Shown piece by piece: positions 8,934-16,858 of a stretch of DNA of 64,000 nt. The notes under the pieces are model-generated. The model did not search any database, was not told where the DNA came from, and saw nothing but the letters and a program-made list of their open reading frames with translations. The stretch is from Halobacillus campisalis (GTDB lineage: Bacteria; Bacillota; Bacilli; Bacillales; Halobacillaceae). The stretch is taken from the NCBI RefSeq assembly GCF_030345335.1, contig NZ_JAPVRC010000002.1:1-64000 (forward strand). The letters run 5' to 3'. The translations under genes were made by a program, and so were the position numbers. Numbering within the stretch: position 1 is the first letter of the stretch; the number at the start of each line of letters is the position of its first letter.

Positions 8934-9820
8934 AACATAAAGTATTGCTTACTTCTGCCGTTACAGGGGCAGGAGACACGTTAGAAAAAAATCCACATGT
9001 ACCGGTGACACCGAAAGAAATCGCAGAATCAGCGATTGAATCAGCAAAAGCAGGAGCGACGGTTGCGCATGTCCATGCCCGTGATCATAAGACTGGCGGC
9101 ATCAGCCATGATGTCGAACATTATCGGGAAATCGTTGATCGCATTCGTGAATCAGAGACAGATGTGATCATTAATATTACCTCCGGGGGCGGGGGAGATT
9201 TCATCCCAAGTTTGAACACCCCGGCTGCTGGCGGAGATGGTACAGACATACAAACTCCTGCAGAGCGTCACGAGCCGGTGGGCGAGCTGCTTCCCGAAAT
9301 GTGTACACTCGATTGCGGAAGCACGAACTTCGGCGACATGATTTATATGAGCCCGACGGACTGGCTGAGAGACCAGGCGAAACTTATTCAGGAGAGCGGC
9401 GTAAAGCCGGAGCTTGAGTGTTTCGACACCGGGCACATTCGTTTTGCGAATCAATTAGTGAAAGAAGGACTGGTCGATGGAGATCCGATGTATCAGTTTT
9501 GTCTAGGTATTCCATGGGGAGCGGCTGCGGATGCTGAGACGATGATTTATATGCAGAACAGGATTCCGGAGAATGCGCACTGGTCTGCTTTTGGCATCGG
9601 ACGTATGCAGATGCCGATGGCTTCTCAATCGGCACTCCTTGGAGGAAATGTCCGCGTCGGGTTAGAGGATAATATTTATTTATCAAAAGGCGTCCCTGCG
9701 AAAAATGAACAGCTGGTAGATAAAGCTGTTACGATGCTGAACGGATTAGATCTAGAACCAATGACTCCCCAGGAAGCACGTGAATATTTCAATCTACGCC
9801 ATCCGTCTGGAGGTAAATAA
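8930..9820 (+). CDS. cdhC: 3-dehydrocarnitine cleavage enzyme (BKACE family)
   Basis: Beta-keto acid cleavage enzymes condense a beta-keto acid with acetyl-CoA and split it to acetoacetate and a new acyl-CoA. Next to a carnitine dehydrogenase and thioesterase, the substrate is most likely 3-dehydrocarnitine, giving betainyl-CoA plus acetoacetate. The 296-aa protein has the zinc-binding HVHAR motif near residue 45, NITSGGGG near residue 83, ECFDTGH near residue 164 and the GRMQMPMASQSALLGGNVRVGLEDN segment near residues 223-247. AAAGGAGGAT precedes the ATG. First gene of the cdhC-cdhA-cdhB operon. Confidence 0.9.
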   Translation: MKHKVLLTSAVTGAGDTLEKNPHVPVTPKEIAESAIESAKAGATVAHVHARDHKTGGISHDVEHYREIVDRIRESETDVIINITSGGGGDFIPSLNTPAAGGDGTDIQTPAERHEPVGELLPEMCTLDCGSTNFGDMIYMSPTDWLRDQAKLIQESGVKPELECFDTGHIRFANQLVKEGLVDGDPMYQFCLGIPWGAAADAETMIYMQNRIPENAHWSAFGIGRMQMPMASQSALLGGNVRVGLEDNIYLSKGVPAKNEQLVDKAVTMLNGLDLEPMTPQEAREYFNLRHPSGGK

Positions 9821-9822
9821 CC

Positions 9823-10767
9823 ATGAAAATCGCAATAGTAGGAACAGGAGTCATCGGGAATGGCTGGATTACTCGTATGCTTGCTCAAGGATACGACGTT
9901 GTGGCCACAGACCCAGCTGAAGGAGCAAAAGAACGCATGCGTCAAGCGGTTGATCAGGGCTGGCCTTTCGCAGAAGCGCTTGGTTTAGCGGAAGGAGCTT
10001 CCAAGGAACGTTTGACGTTTGAAAAAGAATTAGCAGATGCCGTAAAGGATGCTGATTTCATACAAGAAAACGTTCCGGAAGTAGAAGAGTTGAAACAAAA
10101 GGTACTGCATAGTATTGACGAGCATGCAAAACCAGAAGCACTAATCGGGTCCAGTACGTCTGGCATCATGCCATCAGAACTGCAGGAGAACCTTCAGCAT
10201 CCTGAACGTTTCGTAGTCGCGCATCCTTTCCACCCGGTTTATATTCTGCCGCTCGTTGAAGTCGTTGCAGGAAAACAGACAACTTTAGAGAATGTAGAAA
10301 GAGCGAAGGCTTTTTACGAAAGCATTAATATGAGGGTACTGCTCGTGCGCCATGAGATTGAAGGTCACATTGCCGACCGTCTCATTGAAGCGATCTGGAG
10401 AGAATCTCTTCACATCGTCAACGAAGGTATCGCCACGACAGAAGAAGTCGATAAAGCATTCACGCACGGCGCCGGTCTTCGTTATGCGCAATATGGACCT
10501 TTCTTAACCTTCCACTTAGCAGGCGGCGAGGGCGGCATGCGCCACATGCTGAAACAATTCGGACCCGCATTGAAAAAGCCGTGGACGAAGCTGGAAGCAC
10601 CAGAGCTTACGGATAACCTTTATAATAAAGTAGTGTCAGGCTGTGAAGCGCAGTCAAACGGCATGTCCATGTCCGAACTTGATCAAAATCGTAACGAATT
10701 TTTAATTCGATTATACGATTTAGTTCAGGAGTATTGGCCAAAAGAGCAAGAGAAAACCAACGTATAA
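9823..10767 (+). CDS. cdhA: L-carnitine dehydrogenase (3-hydroxyacyl-CoA dehydrogenase family)
   Basis: Oxidises L-carnitine to 3-dehydrocarnitine with NAD+ in the cytoplasm. The 314-aa protein starts with a Rossmann GTGVIGNGW motif (residues 7-15), followed by ADFIQENVPE near residue 73, the SSTSGIMPSEL segment near residue 108, AHPFHPVYILPLVEVV near residue 128 and a C-terminal helical dimerisation domain with GGEGGMRHM. It starts 2 nt after the cdhC stop. The PVYILPLVE segment and the neighbours favour the carnitine branch over a fatty-acid 3-hydroxyacyl-CoA role. Confidence 0.9.
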   Translation: MKIAIVGTGVIGNGWITRMLAQGYDVVATDPAEGAKERMRQAVDQGWPFAEALGLAEGASKERLTFEKELADAVKDADFIQENVPEVEELKQKVLHSIDEHAKPEALIGSSTSGIMPSELQENLQHPERFVVAHPFHPVYILPLVEVVAGKQTTLENVERAKAFYESINMRVLLVRHEIEGHIADRLIEAIWRESLHIVNEGIATTEEVDKAFTHGAGLRYAQYGPFLTFHLAGGEGGMRHMLKQFGPALKKPWTKLEAPELTDNLYNKVVSGCEAQSNGMSMSELDQNRNEFLIRLYDLVQEYWPKEQEKTNV

Positions 10768-10780
10768 AGGAGAGGTCGTC

Positions 10781-11245
10781 GTGGATTTTCAATTTAAATA
10801 CACCGTCCCTTCAGAGTGGGTCGATTACAACGGTCACATGAACGATGCGGAATACAATCGAGCATTCAGTCAGGCGACCGATGCTTTTGTCGATCATATC
10901 GGACTCGATGAACCATCCCGCAGCCATTTTCAGTACACGATGTTCACATTAGAAACCCATACGTGTTACTTGCAGGAGATGAAAGAAGGAGCGTCATTTA
11001 CCATTACAGCCCAGGTGCTGGATTATGATGCGAAGCGCGTCCACTTATTTTTATCTATGCATAACGCTGAGGGAGATCTTGTCGCCACATTAGAAGAAAT
11101 GCTGATGGGTGTCGATCAAAACGAAGGGCGTGCTGCTCCTTTTCCAAAAGCAGTTGAAGAAAAATTGGATGCCGTCTATCAGAAGCATGCGAATCAGGAA
11201 CAGCCAAAACAGGCAGGCCGGACAATCGGTATTCGAAGGAAATAA
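10781..11245 (+). CDS. cdhB: Betainyl-CoA thioesterase (hotdog fold)
   Basis: A 154-aa 4-hydroxybenzoyl-CoA-type hotdog thioesterase. The N-terminal EWVDYNGHMNDAEYNRAFSQATD (residues 10-32) has the conserved D-x-x-G-H-x-N-x-x-x-Y catalytic pattern. Placed third in the carnitine operon, it most likely hydrolyses betainyl-CoA to glycine betaine plus CoA, so the operon would yield an osmoprotectant. It begins 14 nt after cdhA, preceded by AAAGGAGAGG, with a GTG start. Thioesterase chemistry is well supported; the substrate is inferred from context. Confidence 0.87.
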   Translation: MDFQFKYTVPSEWVDYNGHMNDAEYNRAFSQATDAFVDHIGLDEPSRSHFQYTMFTLETHTCYLQEMKEGASFTITAQVLDYDAKRVHLFLSMHNAEGDLVATLEEMLMGVDQNEGRAAPFPKAVEEKLDAVYQKHANQEQPKQAGRTIGIRRK

Positions 11246-11254
11246 AAGAAGCGG

Positions 11255-11292
11255 AAGACAAGCATTCCAGGAGACTGGGTGCTTGTCTTTTT
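11255..11292 (+). terminator. Terminator of the carnitine operon
   Basis: The stem AAGACAAGCA / TGCTTGTCTT is followed by a T run, ten bases after the cdhB stop. Confidence 0.9.
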
Positions 11293-11402
11293 TATAGGTT
11301 ATGTTAAACGTCGTTATTTCATAAGAAAGTTATTCAACAATACAGCAGGATGGTTGAATATTCCGAGACGATGGGTTTGTTACCGTACGAAAATTCAGGT
11401 GT

Positions 11403-11515
11403 GGTTGGGAAACAACTCGCTTTCCTGCGGGGGACCTGGCAAGCTTCCTCGGGCTTCGCCCTGTGGGATCTTGCCTAGACCCTTCTCCCGCGGGAGTCTC
11501 GCCGTTTCCCAACCC
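11403..11515 (-). repeat. Palindromic repeat element, copy 1
   Basis: On the minus strand this reads GGTTGGGAAACGGCGAGACTC, then CCGCGGG, then AGGGCGAAGCCCGAGGAAGC, then GCAGGAAAGCGAGTTGTTTCCCAACC. Its outer ends are complementary (GGTTGGGAAAC / GTTTCCCAACC), so the whole unit can fold into one long branched hairpin. It is clearly homologous to copy 2 at 11,804-11,930 but in opposite orientation. Apparent small frames inside it are by-products of the GC-rich palindrome. Similar repeats are scattered in Bacillaceae genomes. Confidence 0.75.
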
Positions 11516-11781
11516 CCCCATCCCAAATGAAATGAACGAACCCTTGTGCATTTGAACAGAAGGGTCTTCAGGGGTCTCATCTAACCTGCGTATTACATTA
11601 CGCTGAAAGAAGCGCTTCCGCTTTCAAAGCTGGAAGTCTCCCCATAATCTCCCCACCCATCACTATATATGCATTTCGAACCCGCTTGAACATAAGTGTT
11701 CTTAAATAATTGCGGGGGCATCACACGACAATGCCGTGGTTATAGCAATTTTAGTTTTAATAACTCTTGAAACTTGAAGGT

Positions 11782-11954
11782 CGTTTCGAGTACCTTTCAA
11801 ACGTATGGTGGCTTTAGAAAACGGTGAGACTCCTGCGGGATGTACATGGTCTGTGAGATCCCGGAAGGCGAAGCCTGAGGAAGCTCACCACATGCCCGCG
11901 GAAAGCGATCCGTTTTCTAAAGCCGCCATCTCTACATACAAAAGTCTCGAAACG
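11782..11954 (+). repeat. Palindromic repeat element, copy 2, with outer inverted repeat
   Basis: The core at 11,804-11,930 has nearly perfect 20-bp terminal inverted repeats (ATGGTGGCTTTAGAAAACGG / CCGTTTTCTAAAGCCGCCAT) around conserved blocks GAGACTCCTGCGGGA, GGCGAAGCCTGAGGAAGCT and CCCGCGGAAAGCGA. An outer pair CGTTTCGAG (11,782-11,790) / CTCGAAACG (11,946-11,954) extends the stem. The sequence from 11,293 to 12,223 otherwise holds no gene I can support, apart from a further hairpin at 12,069-12,110 (CTCCCTTATATCTC / GAGATAAAAGGGAG). Confidence 0.75.
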
Positions 11955-12223
11955 GCTCTCATTCAAAAGCGGTTATTTTTTATGTGAAGCACCTCATGAA
12001 ATATTCCCATTCTGATTGAAAGCGAGTGATTTCCCGGACCTTCAAACTCCATTCATTAGGAACGAAAACTCCCTTATATCTCGAAGTCTTGGCATGAGAT
12101 AAAAGGGAGCTTAGTACAGGTCACCACGGAAATTAAAAAGAACTTTTTATAAGTAAGCAGCGGAGGTTTGTATATATGCTAAGATAAATATAATGAGGAA
12201 GCAGTAACGTCAAACAGATAGAG

Positions 12224-12421
12224 GTGAGTATTATTAAGATTGCTATCATAATCATTGCCATTGTATCTTTAATCGGATTAGTATTAACATTATTAGTCGC
12301 AGGGAAAAGTGATGAGAATTATAGTTCTTCCACACGAAAAAATTTAACCGCTCTTTCAATGATTTATGTAGTTGCTATCGTTGGATCCTTCATCGCATTA
12401 GCCATATTTATAGTAAGTTGA
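12224..12421 (+). CDS. Small two-helix membrane protein (BshB3-associated type)
   Basis: A 65-aa protein with two membrane helices (about 6-26 and 43-64) joined by a polar loop GKSDENYSSSTRKNLTA. This loop and length resemble short Bacillus proteins annotated as potential contributors to bacillithiol synthesis (BshB3-type), although that name rests on weak functional data. The only conventional start is a GTG lying on its own ribosome site (GAGGTGAG), so translation may instead begin at an ATT at 12,230 or 12,233. Function unknown. Confidence 0.6.
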   Translation: MSIIKIAIIIIAIVSLIGLVLTLLVAGKSDENYSSSTRKNLTALSMIYVVAIVGSFIALAIFIVS

Positions 12422-12445
12422 GACTTGGAAAATAGTACATAATAA

Positions 12446-12477
12446 ATGCTCAGAGTATCTATCGACACTCTGAGCAT
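12446..12477. terminator. Hairpin between the convergent small membrane protein and ABC-F genes
   Basis: A perfect 11-bp inverted repeat (ATGCTCAGAGT / ACTCTGAGCAT) lies between two convergent stop codons. Short A/T tracts on both sides suggest weak bidirectional termination. Confidence 0.7.
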
Positions 12478-12483
12478 ATCTCT

Positions 12484-14418
12484 TTAGGAATCCAAAGCTT
12501 CCCATTCTTCAAGCAGAGCTTCCATCCGCTCCTGATACTGTTCATTCCTTTCTGTCAGCTCCAGTGATTTCTCGTGATCCTGGAAAATCTCCGGCTCACA
12601 TAACAGCGCATCATTTTCTTCCACTTTTGCTTCGATTTGTTCAATTTCCTGTTCAATCTCAGTGATACGCCGCTTTCGTTTACGTTCTTCGCTTTTCTGG
12701 GCTTTATCCTGCTGAAAGCTCGTTTTCGTTTCCTGCTCGGAAGGTTTCGTTTCAAACTGGGCTCGTTCGGCTTCTTCCAGCTGTCTCAGTTCTTCCTCTT
12801 CCTGCAGTTTGTGTACATAGTAATCGTAGTCTCCGAGGAAGACGCGGGTTTGTTCCGGTTTCATCTCGACGACCTGGGAGGCGATTTTGTTAATGAAATA
12901 ACGGTCGTGGGACACGAAAAGCAGGGTGCCAGGGTAATCTACAAGCGCTGCTTCAAGCACCTCTTTACTATCTAAATCGAGGTGGTTGGTCGGCTCATCG
13001 AGAACGAGGAAGTTCGCTTCCTGCATCATCAGCTTTGCTAACGCCAGCCGTGCTTTCTCGCCACCGCTCAGTGCCGATACGGGTTTTAGCACATCTTCTC
13101 CGGAAAATAGGAAGTTACCTAAGATCGTACGGATATCTTTTTCATTTTTGTGTGGATAATCGTCCCATAATTCGTTGAGGACGGATTTCTTCGAGTTCAG
13201 CTTTGTCTGCTCCTGGTCATAGTAGCCGATCTGGACATTTGTACCGATTTTCATGTCGCCTTTTACGGCTTCTAGCTCCCTGGTGATCGTTTTCAACAAT
13301 GTCGTTTTCCCGACGCCGTTTGGTCCGACGAGAGCAAAGGAATCACCGCGCTGGACATCAAGTGACAGGTGTTCGAACAAATACGGCGCTTCGCGGTTAT
13401 AGCTGAATGCCAGATCCCGCAGCTTCAACACGTCATTTCCGCTTTTCTTCTCCACCTGGAAACTGAACTTTGCCGATTGCTGATCAGCTTTCGGTTTATC
13501 GAGCTTGTCCATTTTCTCGAGCTGCTTACGTCGGCTTTGTGCCCGCTTACTCGTCGTCGCACGGACGATGTTTTTCTGGACAAACTCTTCCATCTGTTTA
13601 ATTTCGCTTTGCTGCTTCTCGTAATGCTTCAGCTCCAGCTCATAATCTTCTTCTTTTTTCTTTAAATAGCTGCTGTAGTTGCCGTGATACTTTTTCGACC
13701 CCTGGTGGGCGATTTCATAGACGGTATTGACGACTTTATCAAGGAAGTAACGGTCGTGGGATACGATGACGACCGCGCCTTCATAGCCTTGAAGATAACC
13801 TTCGAGCCAGGCAAGTGTATCGATGTCCAAATGGTTGGTCGGTTCATCGAGAATCAAGACGTCAGGCTTCGTCAAAAGCAGCTTGCCTAGCGCAAGACGT
13901 GTTTTCTGTCCGCCGCTCAAGCTTGAGATCGGAGTGCTCCAATCGAAGTTGTGGAAATTCAAGCCGTTCAGTACCGACTTGATTTCCGCCTCGTATTGAT
14001 AACCGCCCGTCATTTTAAAATAATCCTGCTTGTCATCATACGTTTTCAATAGTTTCTGGTACGCTTCATAGTCGTTAAGAAGGTCAGGATCTGCCATATC
14101 GGCTTCCATCGTACGCAGTTCTTTTTCAAGCTTCTTTATATGGGAGAAAACACTTTCCATTTCATTCCATATTGTATCGGACGACTGCAGCCCCGTATTT
14201 TGTGCGAGGTAGCCCATCGTCACGTCCTTTGGTTTGAAAATATCACCCGAATCATAACTCATATCACCGGCCATCATTTTCAGCAAGGTACTTTTCCCTG
14301 CTCCGTTTCTGCCGACAATTGCCAGACGATCATGCATCTGGACTTCCAATTTAATATTTTCTAAAATCAACTCTGCCCCGAATCGCTTTGTCAATTGGTT
14401 CAATTGCATCAGAATCAT
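12484..14418 (-). CDS. ABC-F family ATPase, YdiF type
   Basis: A cytoplasmic ribosome-associated ATPase with two ABC domains and no membrane domain. The 644-aa protein shows Walker A GRNGAGKST near residue 37, LSGGQKTRLALGKLLL and ILDEPTNHLDIDTLAWLE in domain 1; a basic linker near residues 255-320; GPNGVGKTT near residue 360, LSGGEKARLALAKLMM and VLDEPTNHLDLDS in domain 2; and a C-terminal coiled coil (about 545-644). GAGGTGAAAC precedes the ATG. Position next to moaC and rex matches B. subtilis ydiF. Not evidently an antibiotic-resistance variant. Confidence 0.93.
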   Translation of the reverse strand: MILMQLNQLTKRFGAELILENIKLEVQMHDRLAIVGRNGAGKSTLLKMMAGDMSYDSGDIFKPKDVTMGYLAQNTGLQSSDTIWNEMESVFSHIKKLEKELRTMEADMADPDLLNDYEAYQKLLKTYDDKQDYFKMTGGYQYEAEIKSVLNGLNFHNFDWSTPISSLSGGQKTRLALGKLLLTKPDVLILDEPTNHLDIDTLAWLEGYLQGYEGAVVIVSHDRYFLDKVVNTVYEIAHQGSKKYHGNYSSYLKKKEEDYELELKHYEKQQSEIKQMEEFVQKNIVRATTSKRAQSRRKQLEKMDKLDKPKADQQSAKFSFQVEKKSGNDVLKLRDLAFSYNREAPYLFEHLSLDVQRGDSFALVGPNGVGKTTLLKTITRELEAVKGDMKIGTNVQIGYYDQEQTKLNSKKSVLNELWDDYPHKNEKDIRTILGNFLFSGEDVLKPVSALSGGEKARLALAKLMMQEANFLVLDEPTNHLDLDSKEVLEAALVDYPGTLLFVSHDRYFINKIASQVVEMKPEQTRVFLGDYDYYVHKLQEEEELRQLEEAERAQFETKPSEQETKTSFQQDKAQKSEERKRKRRITEIEQEIEQIEAKVEENDALLCEPEIFQDHEKSLELTERNEQYQERMEALLEEWEALDS

Positions 14419-14580
14419 TTCGTTTCACCTCAATGAGACAAGTGTATCTTATATAGGATGAGAGTAGCAAGAAGAGGGGCCTTTAGATTGTGAATGATGT
14501 AACATTTCCGTTTGATTTTTTGGTAAAATAGGAGTAATGTTTGAGTAACTAAGCTGTAAAAAAGTTAAAGGAGTCCGAGC

Positions 14581-15057
14581 ATGTCAGAATTCACTCATTT
14601 CAATGAGCAGGGCCGGGCCCGAATGGTAGATATCTCTGAGAAAAATGATACTGTTCGAACGGCCGTTGCACGAACAAGTGTCGAAGTCAACGAAACGATT
14701 TATCATAAAATCACAAATGGTGACATAGAGAAGGGCGACGTGCTATCGGTCGCTCAAGTAGCTGGCATCATGGCCGCTAAGAAAACGCCTGACTGGATCC
14801 CGATGTGTCATCCGCTTCCCCTTAAAGGAATCGATGTCACGTTCGATTGGGAAACAGAGGAAAGCTATACGCTGCTCATCCGAGTGTCGGTTAAGACGAA
14901 GGGGAGCACAGGGGTTGAAATGGAAGCGTTAACGGCCGCGTCTGCGACGGCGCTCACCGTGTACGACATGTGTAAAGCCGTAGACAAGGGAATCGTTATT
15001 GGAGCTACTTATCTGGAAGAAAAAACAGGAGGCAAATCCGGCGATTACCAGAGATAG
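14581..15057 (+). CDS. moaC: Cyclic pyranopterin monophosphate synthase MoaC
   Basis: MoaC converts 3',8-cyclo-7,8-dihydro-GTP to cyclic pyranopterin monophosphate in molybdenum-cofactor synthesis. The 158-aa protein has the conserved [15 protein letters not shown] start, the [20 protein letters not shown] active-site stretch near residues 63-82 and [23 protein letters not shown] near residues 111-133. AAAGGAG precedes the ATG. Likely co-transcribed with rex, 24 nt downstream, as in B. subtilis ydiG-ydiH. No other Mo-cofactor gene is in the window. Confidence 0.96.
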   Translation: MSEFTHFNEQGRARMVDISEKNDTVRTAVARTSVEVNETIYHKITNGDIEKGDVLSVAQVAGIMAAKKTPDWIPMCHPLPLKGIDVTFDWETEESYTLLIRVSVKTKGSTGVEMEALTAASATALTVYDMCKAVDKGIVIGATYLEEKTGGKSGDYQR

Positions 15058-15081
15058 GAACGGTAAGAGGAGGTTTAGAGG

Positions 15082-15738
15082 ATGGATATAGAAAACGCAA
15101 AGATTCCACAAGCAACAGCGAAACGTCTTCCGCTGTACTATAGATTTATTAACAATCTCCACAGCCAGGGGAAAATGAGAGTCTCCTCCAAAGAGCTCAG
15201 TGAAGCGGTTAAGGTAGATTCCGCTACAATACGGCGCGATTTTTCGTATTTTGGAGCCCTCGGTAAGAAGGGGTATGGGTATAACGTAGAATACCTGCTG
15301 TCCTTTTTCAGAAAAACGCTCGATCAGGACGAAACGACGAACGTCGCCCTCATCGGCGTCGGAAACCTCGGAACCGCGTTCTTAAATTACAATTTCACGA
15401 AAAACAATAATACGAAAATCCAAATTGCCTTCGATGCAAGCGACGATCGAATCGGTGATACGGTCGGCGGCGTACCGATCAAGCATATAGATGAATTAGA
15501 GGAATACATCGATGGCATTTCGGTGGCGATTTTGACCGTGCCCGCCCAGGCGGCGCAGGGCATTGCCGATCGGTTAGTGAAAGCGAACATTTCCGGAGTG
15601 CTTAACTTCACGCCGGCTCGTATCACTGTGCCTTCGAGCGTTCGTGTGCATCATATTGATTTGGCGGTCGAGCTGCAGGCACTCGTCTATTTTCTCAAGC
15701 ATTATCCGCTGGACGGAGAACTAGAAGACGAATTATAA
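15082..15738 (+). CDS. rex: Redox-sensing transcriptional repressor Rex
   Basis: Rex senses the NADH/NAD+ ratio and represses fermentation and respiratory genes when NADH is low. The 218-aa protein has an N-terminal winged helix (about 10-75; [26 protein letters not shown], the typical DNA-reading helix) and a Rossmann domain with [12 protein letters not shown] near residue 92. The C-terminal helix [14 protein letters not shown] is the domain-swapped dimer element. It follows moaC with AAGAGGAGG before the ATG and ends at a strong terminator. Confidence 0.96.
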   Translation: MDIENAKIPQATAKRLPLYYRFINNLHSQGKMRVSSKELSEAVKVDSATIRRDFSYFGALGKKGYGYNVEYLLSFFRKTLDQDETTNVALIGVGNLGTAFLNYNFTKNNNTKIQIAFDASDDRIGDTVGGVPIKHIDELEEYIDGISVAILTVPAQAAQGIADRLVKANISGVLNFTPARITVPSSVRVHHIDLAVELQALVYFLKHYPLDGELEDEL

Positions 15739-15746
15739 GCAAAAGC

Positions 15747-15779
15747 AAAGCCCCGTTCATCACGAGCGGGGCTTTATTT
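15747..15779 (+). terminator. Terminator of moaC-rex
   Basis: The stem AAAGCCCCG / CGGGGCTTT with TATTTG following, 8 nt after the rex stop, also lies at the end of the convergent SDR gene. Confidence 0.9.
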
Positions 15780-15784
15780 GTGTA

Positions 15785-16615
15785 TTATTCCGTTGTATTT
15801 TTCCATTTTTCGTCAATAAGCATTTTCCCAGGCCATGTATACGCCATGAGACCGCCATCGACGGTTATATCTTCACCTGTAACGTACGAGCTTTCATCAG
15901 ATGCTAAAAATAAAGCTACATCAGCCACTTCTTCCGGACGGCCTAAGCGTCCCATAGGAGTCACCCACTTATTGGCCTCTCTGAATTCTTTTCCCTGGTC
16001 TTGCTGCTTGGAACCGGCAAGTTCATCGATCAGCGGAGTTTCAATCGTGCCTGGGGCAATAGAATTGACACGGATGCCTTCCCGGGCGTAATCAATCGCC
16101 ATCGCTTTCGTGAAATTCGTAATGCCGCCTTTGGCTGCGTTATAACCGGAGCGGTCCAAATCTGCGGCTCTTCCTGACATGGATGAAGTGTTGATGATCG
16201 AACCACTGCCGCCTTCTAACATTAAAGGGATTAAGTACTTGCTCGATAAAAATGTGCCGCGTAAATCGACGGAAATGATCCGGTCGAACAGCTCCACAGG
16301 ATATTCGTGTACTTTTCCACCTTCTTCATCAATGCCTGCATTGTTGAACAGGATATCGATCGATCCGTATGTTTCTTTTAAATGATCGGCCAAGTTCTGT
16401 ACGCTTTCTTCGACCGATACGTCCAAGTAATGATATTCGGCATTGCCGCCATCCTCTTTAATTTTCTGCACCGTATCCTCCACTTGTTCTTCATTTATAT
16501 CTGCACAAACCACAGTGGCTCCTTCGTTTGCGAAAAGCTTGACCGTCGCTTCACCGATGCCGGTAGCTGCACCGGTCACGACAGCTACTTTCTGATCTAG
16601 TCTACCCATATTCAT
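15785..16615 (-). CDS. Short-chain dehydrogenase/reductase
   Basis: A classical SDR oxidoreductase of 276 aa. It has the NAD(P)-binding TGAATGIGEAT glycine motif near residue 15, NNAG near residue 91, catalytic Ser in NTSSMSG near residue 143, the YNAAKGG active-site Y-x-x-x-K near residue 158 and a PG motif (IAPGTIETPL) near 187. The acidic residue in VVCADINEE at the end of beta-2 suggests NAD rather than NADP. AAGGAGG precedes the ATG. Substrate cannot be told from sequence. It lies where tatAY/tatCY are found in B. subtilis. Confidence 0.88.
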   Translation of the reverse strand: MNMGRLDQKVAVVTGAATGIGEATVKLFANEGATVVCADINEEQVEDTVQKIKEDGGNAEYHYLDVSVEESVQNLADHLKETYGSIDILFNNAGIDEEGGKVHEYPVELFDRIISVDLRGTFLSSKYLIPLMLEGGSGSIINTSSMSGRAADLDRSGYNAAKGGITNFTKAMAIDYAREGIRVNSIAPGTIETPLIDELAGSKQQDQGKEFREANKWVTPMGRLGRPEEVADVALFLASDESSYVTGEDITVDGGLMAYTWPGKMLIDEKWKNTTE

Positions 16616-16858
16616 CGTACCTCCTTATGATGTATATAGCTGATTACCCATGCTTTTTCAGAGGTAAACCTACCCATTTTAAGTAAAAACGCTTCCAATC
16701 GGTTTCTTATGTTTGCGAACGGCGATTGGTGGAATATTTTAAAAGGCTTAAAATTAGAAGCTTCTCATCAAACGAGGCACAAGAATAGAGAACCATTGTT
16801 TACAGTGATATAGTAAGGATTAGTTCGAGTTCCGAAATAAATAGAGAGGAGGCCGCTT

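Noticed and set aside
11279-11987. Several 60-83-aa frames around the palindromic repeats
   Set aside because: They are mirror products of the GC-rich inverted repeats, have no ribosome sites and no protein-like pattern.
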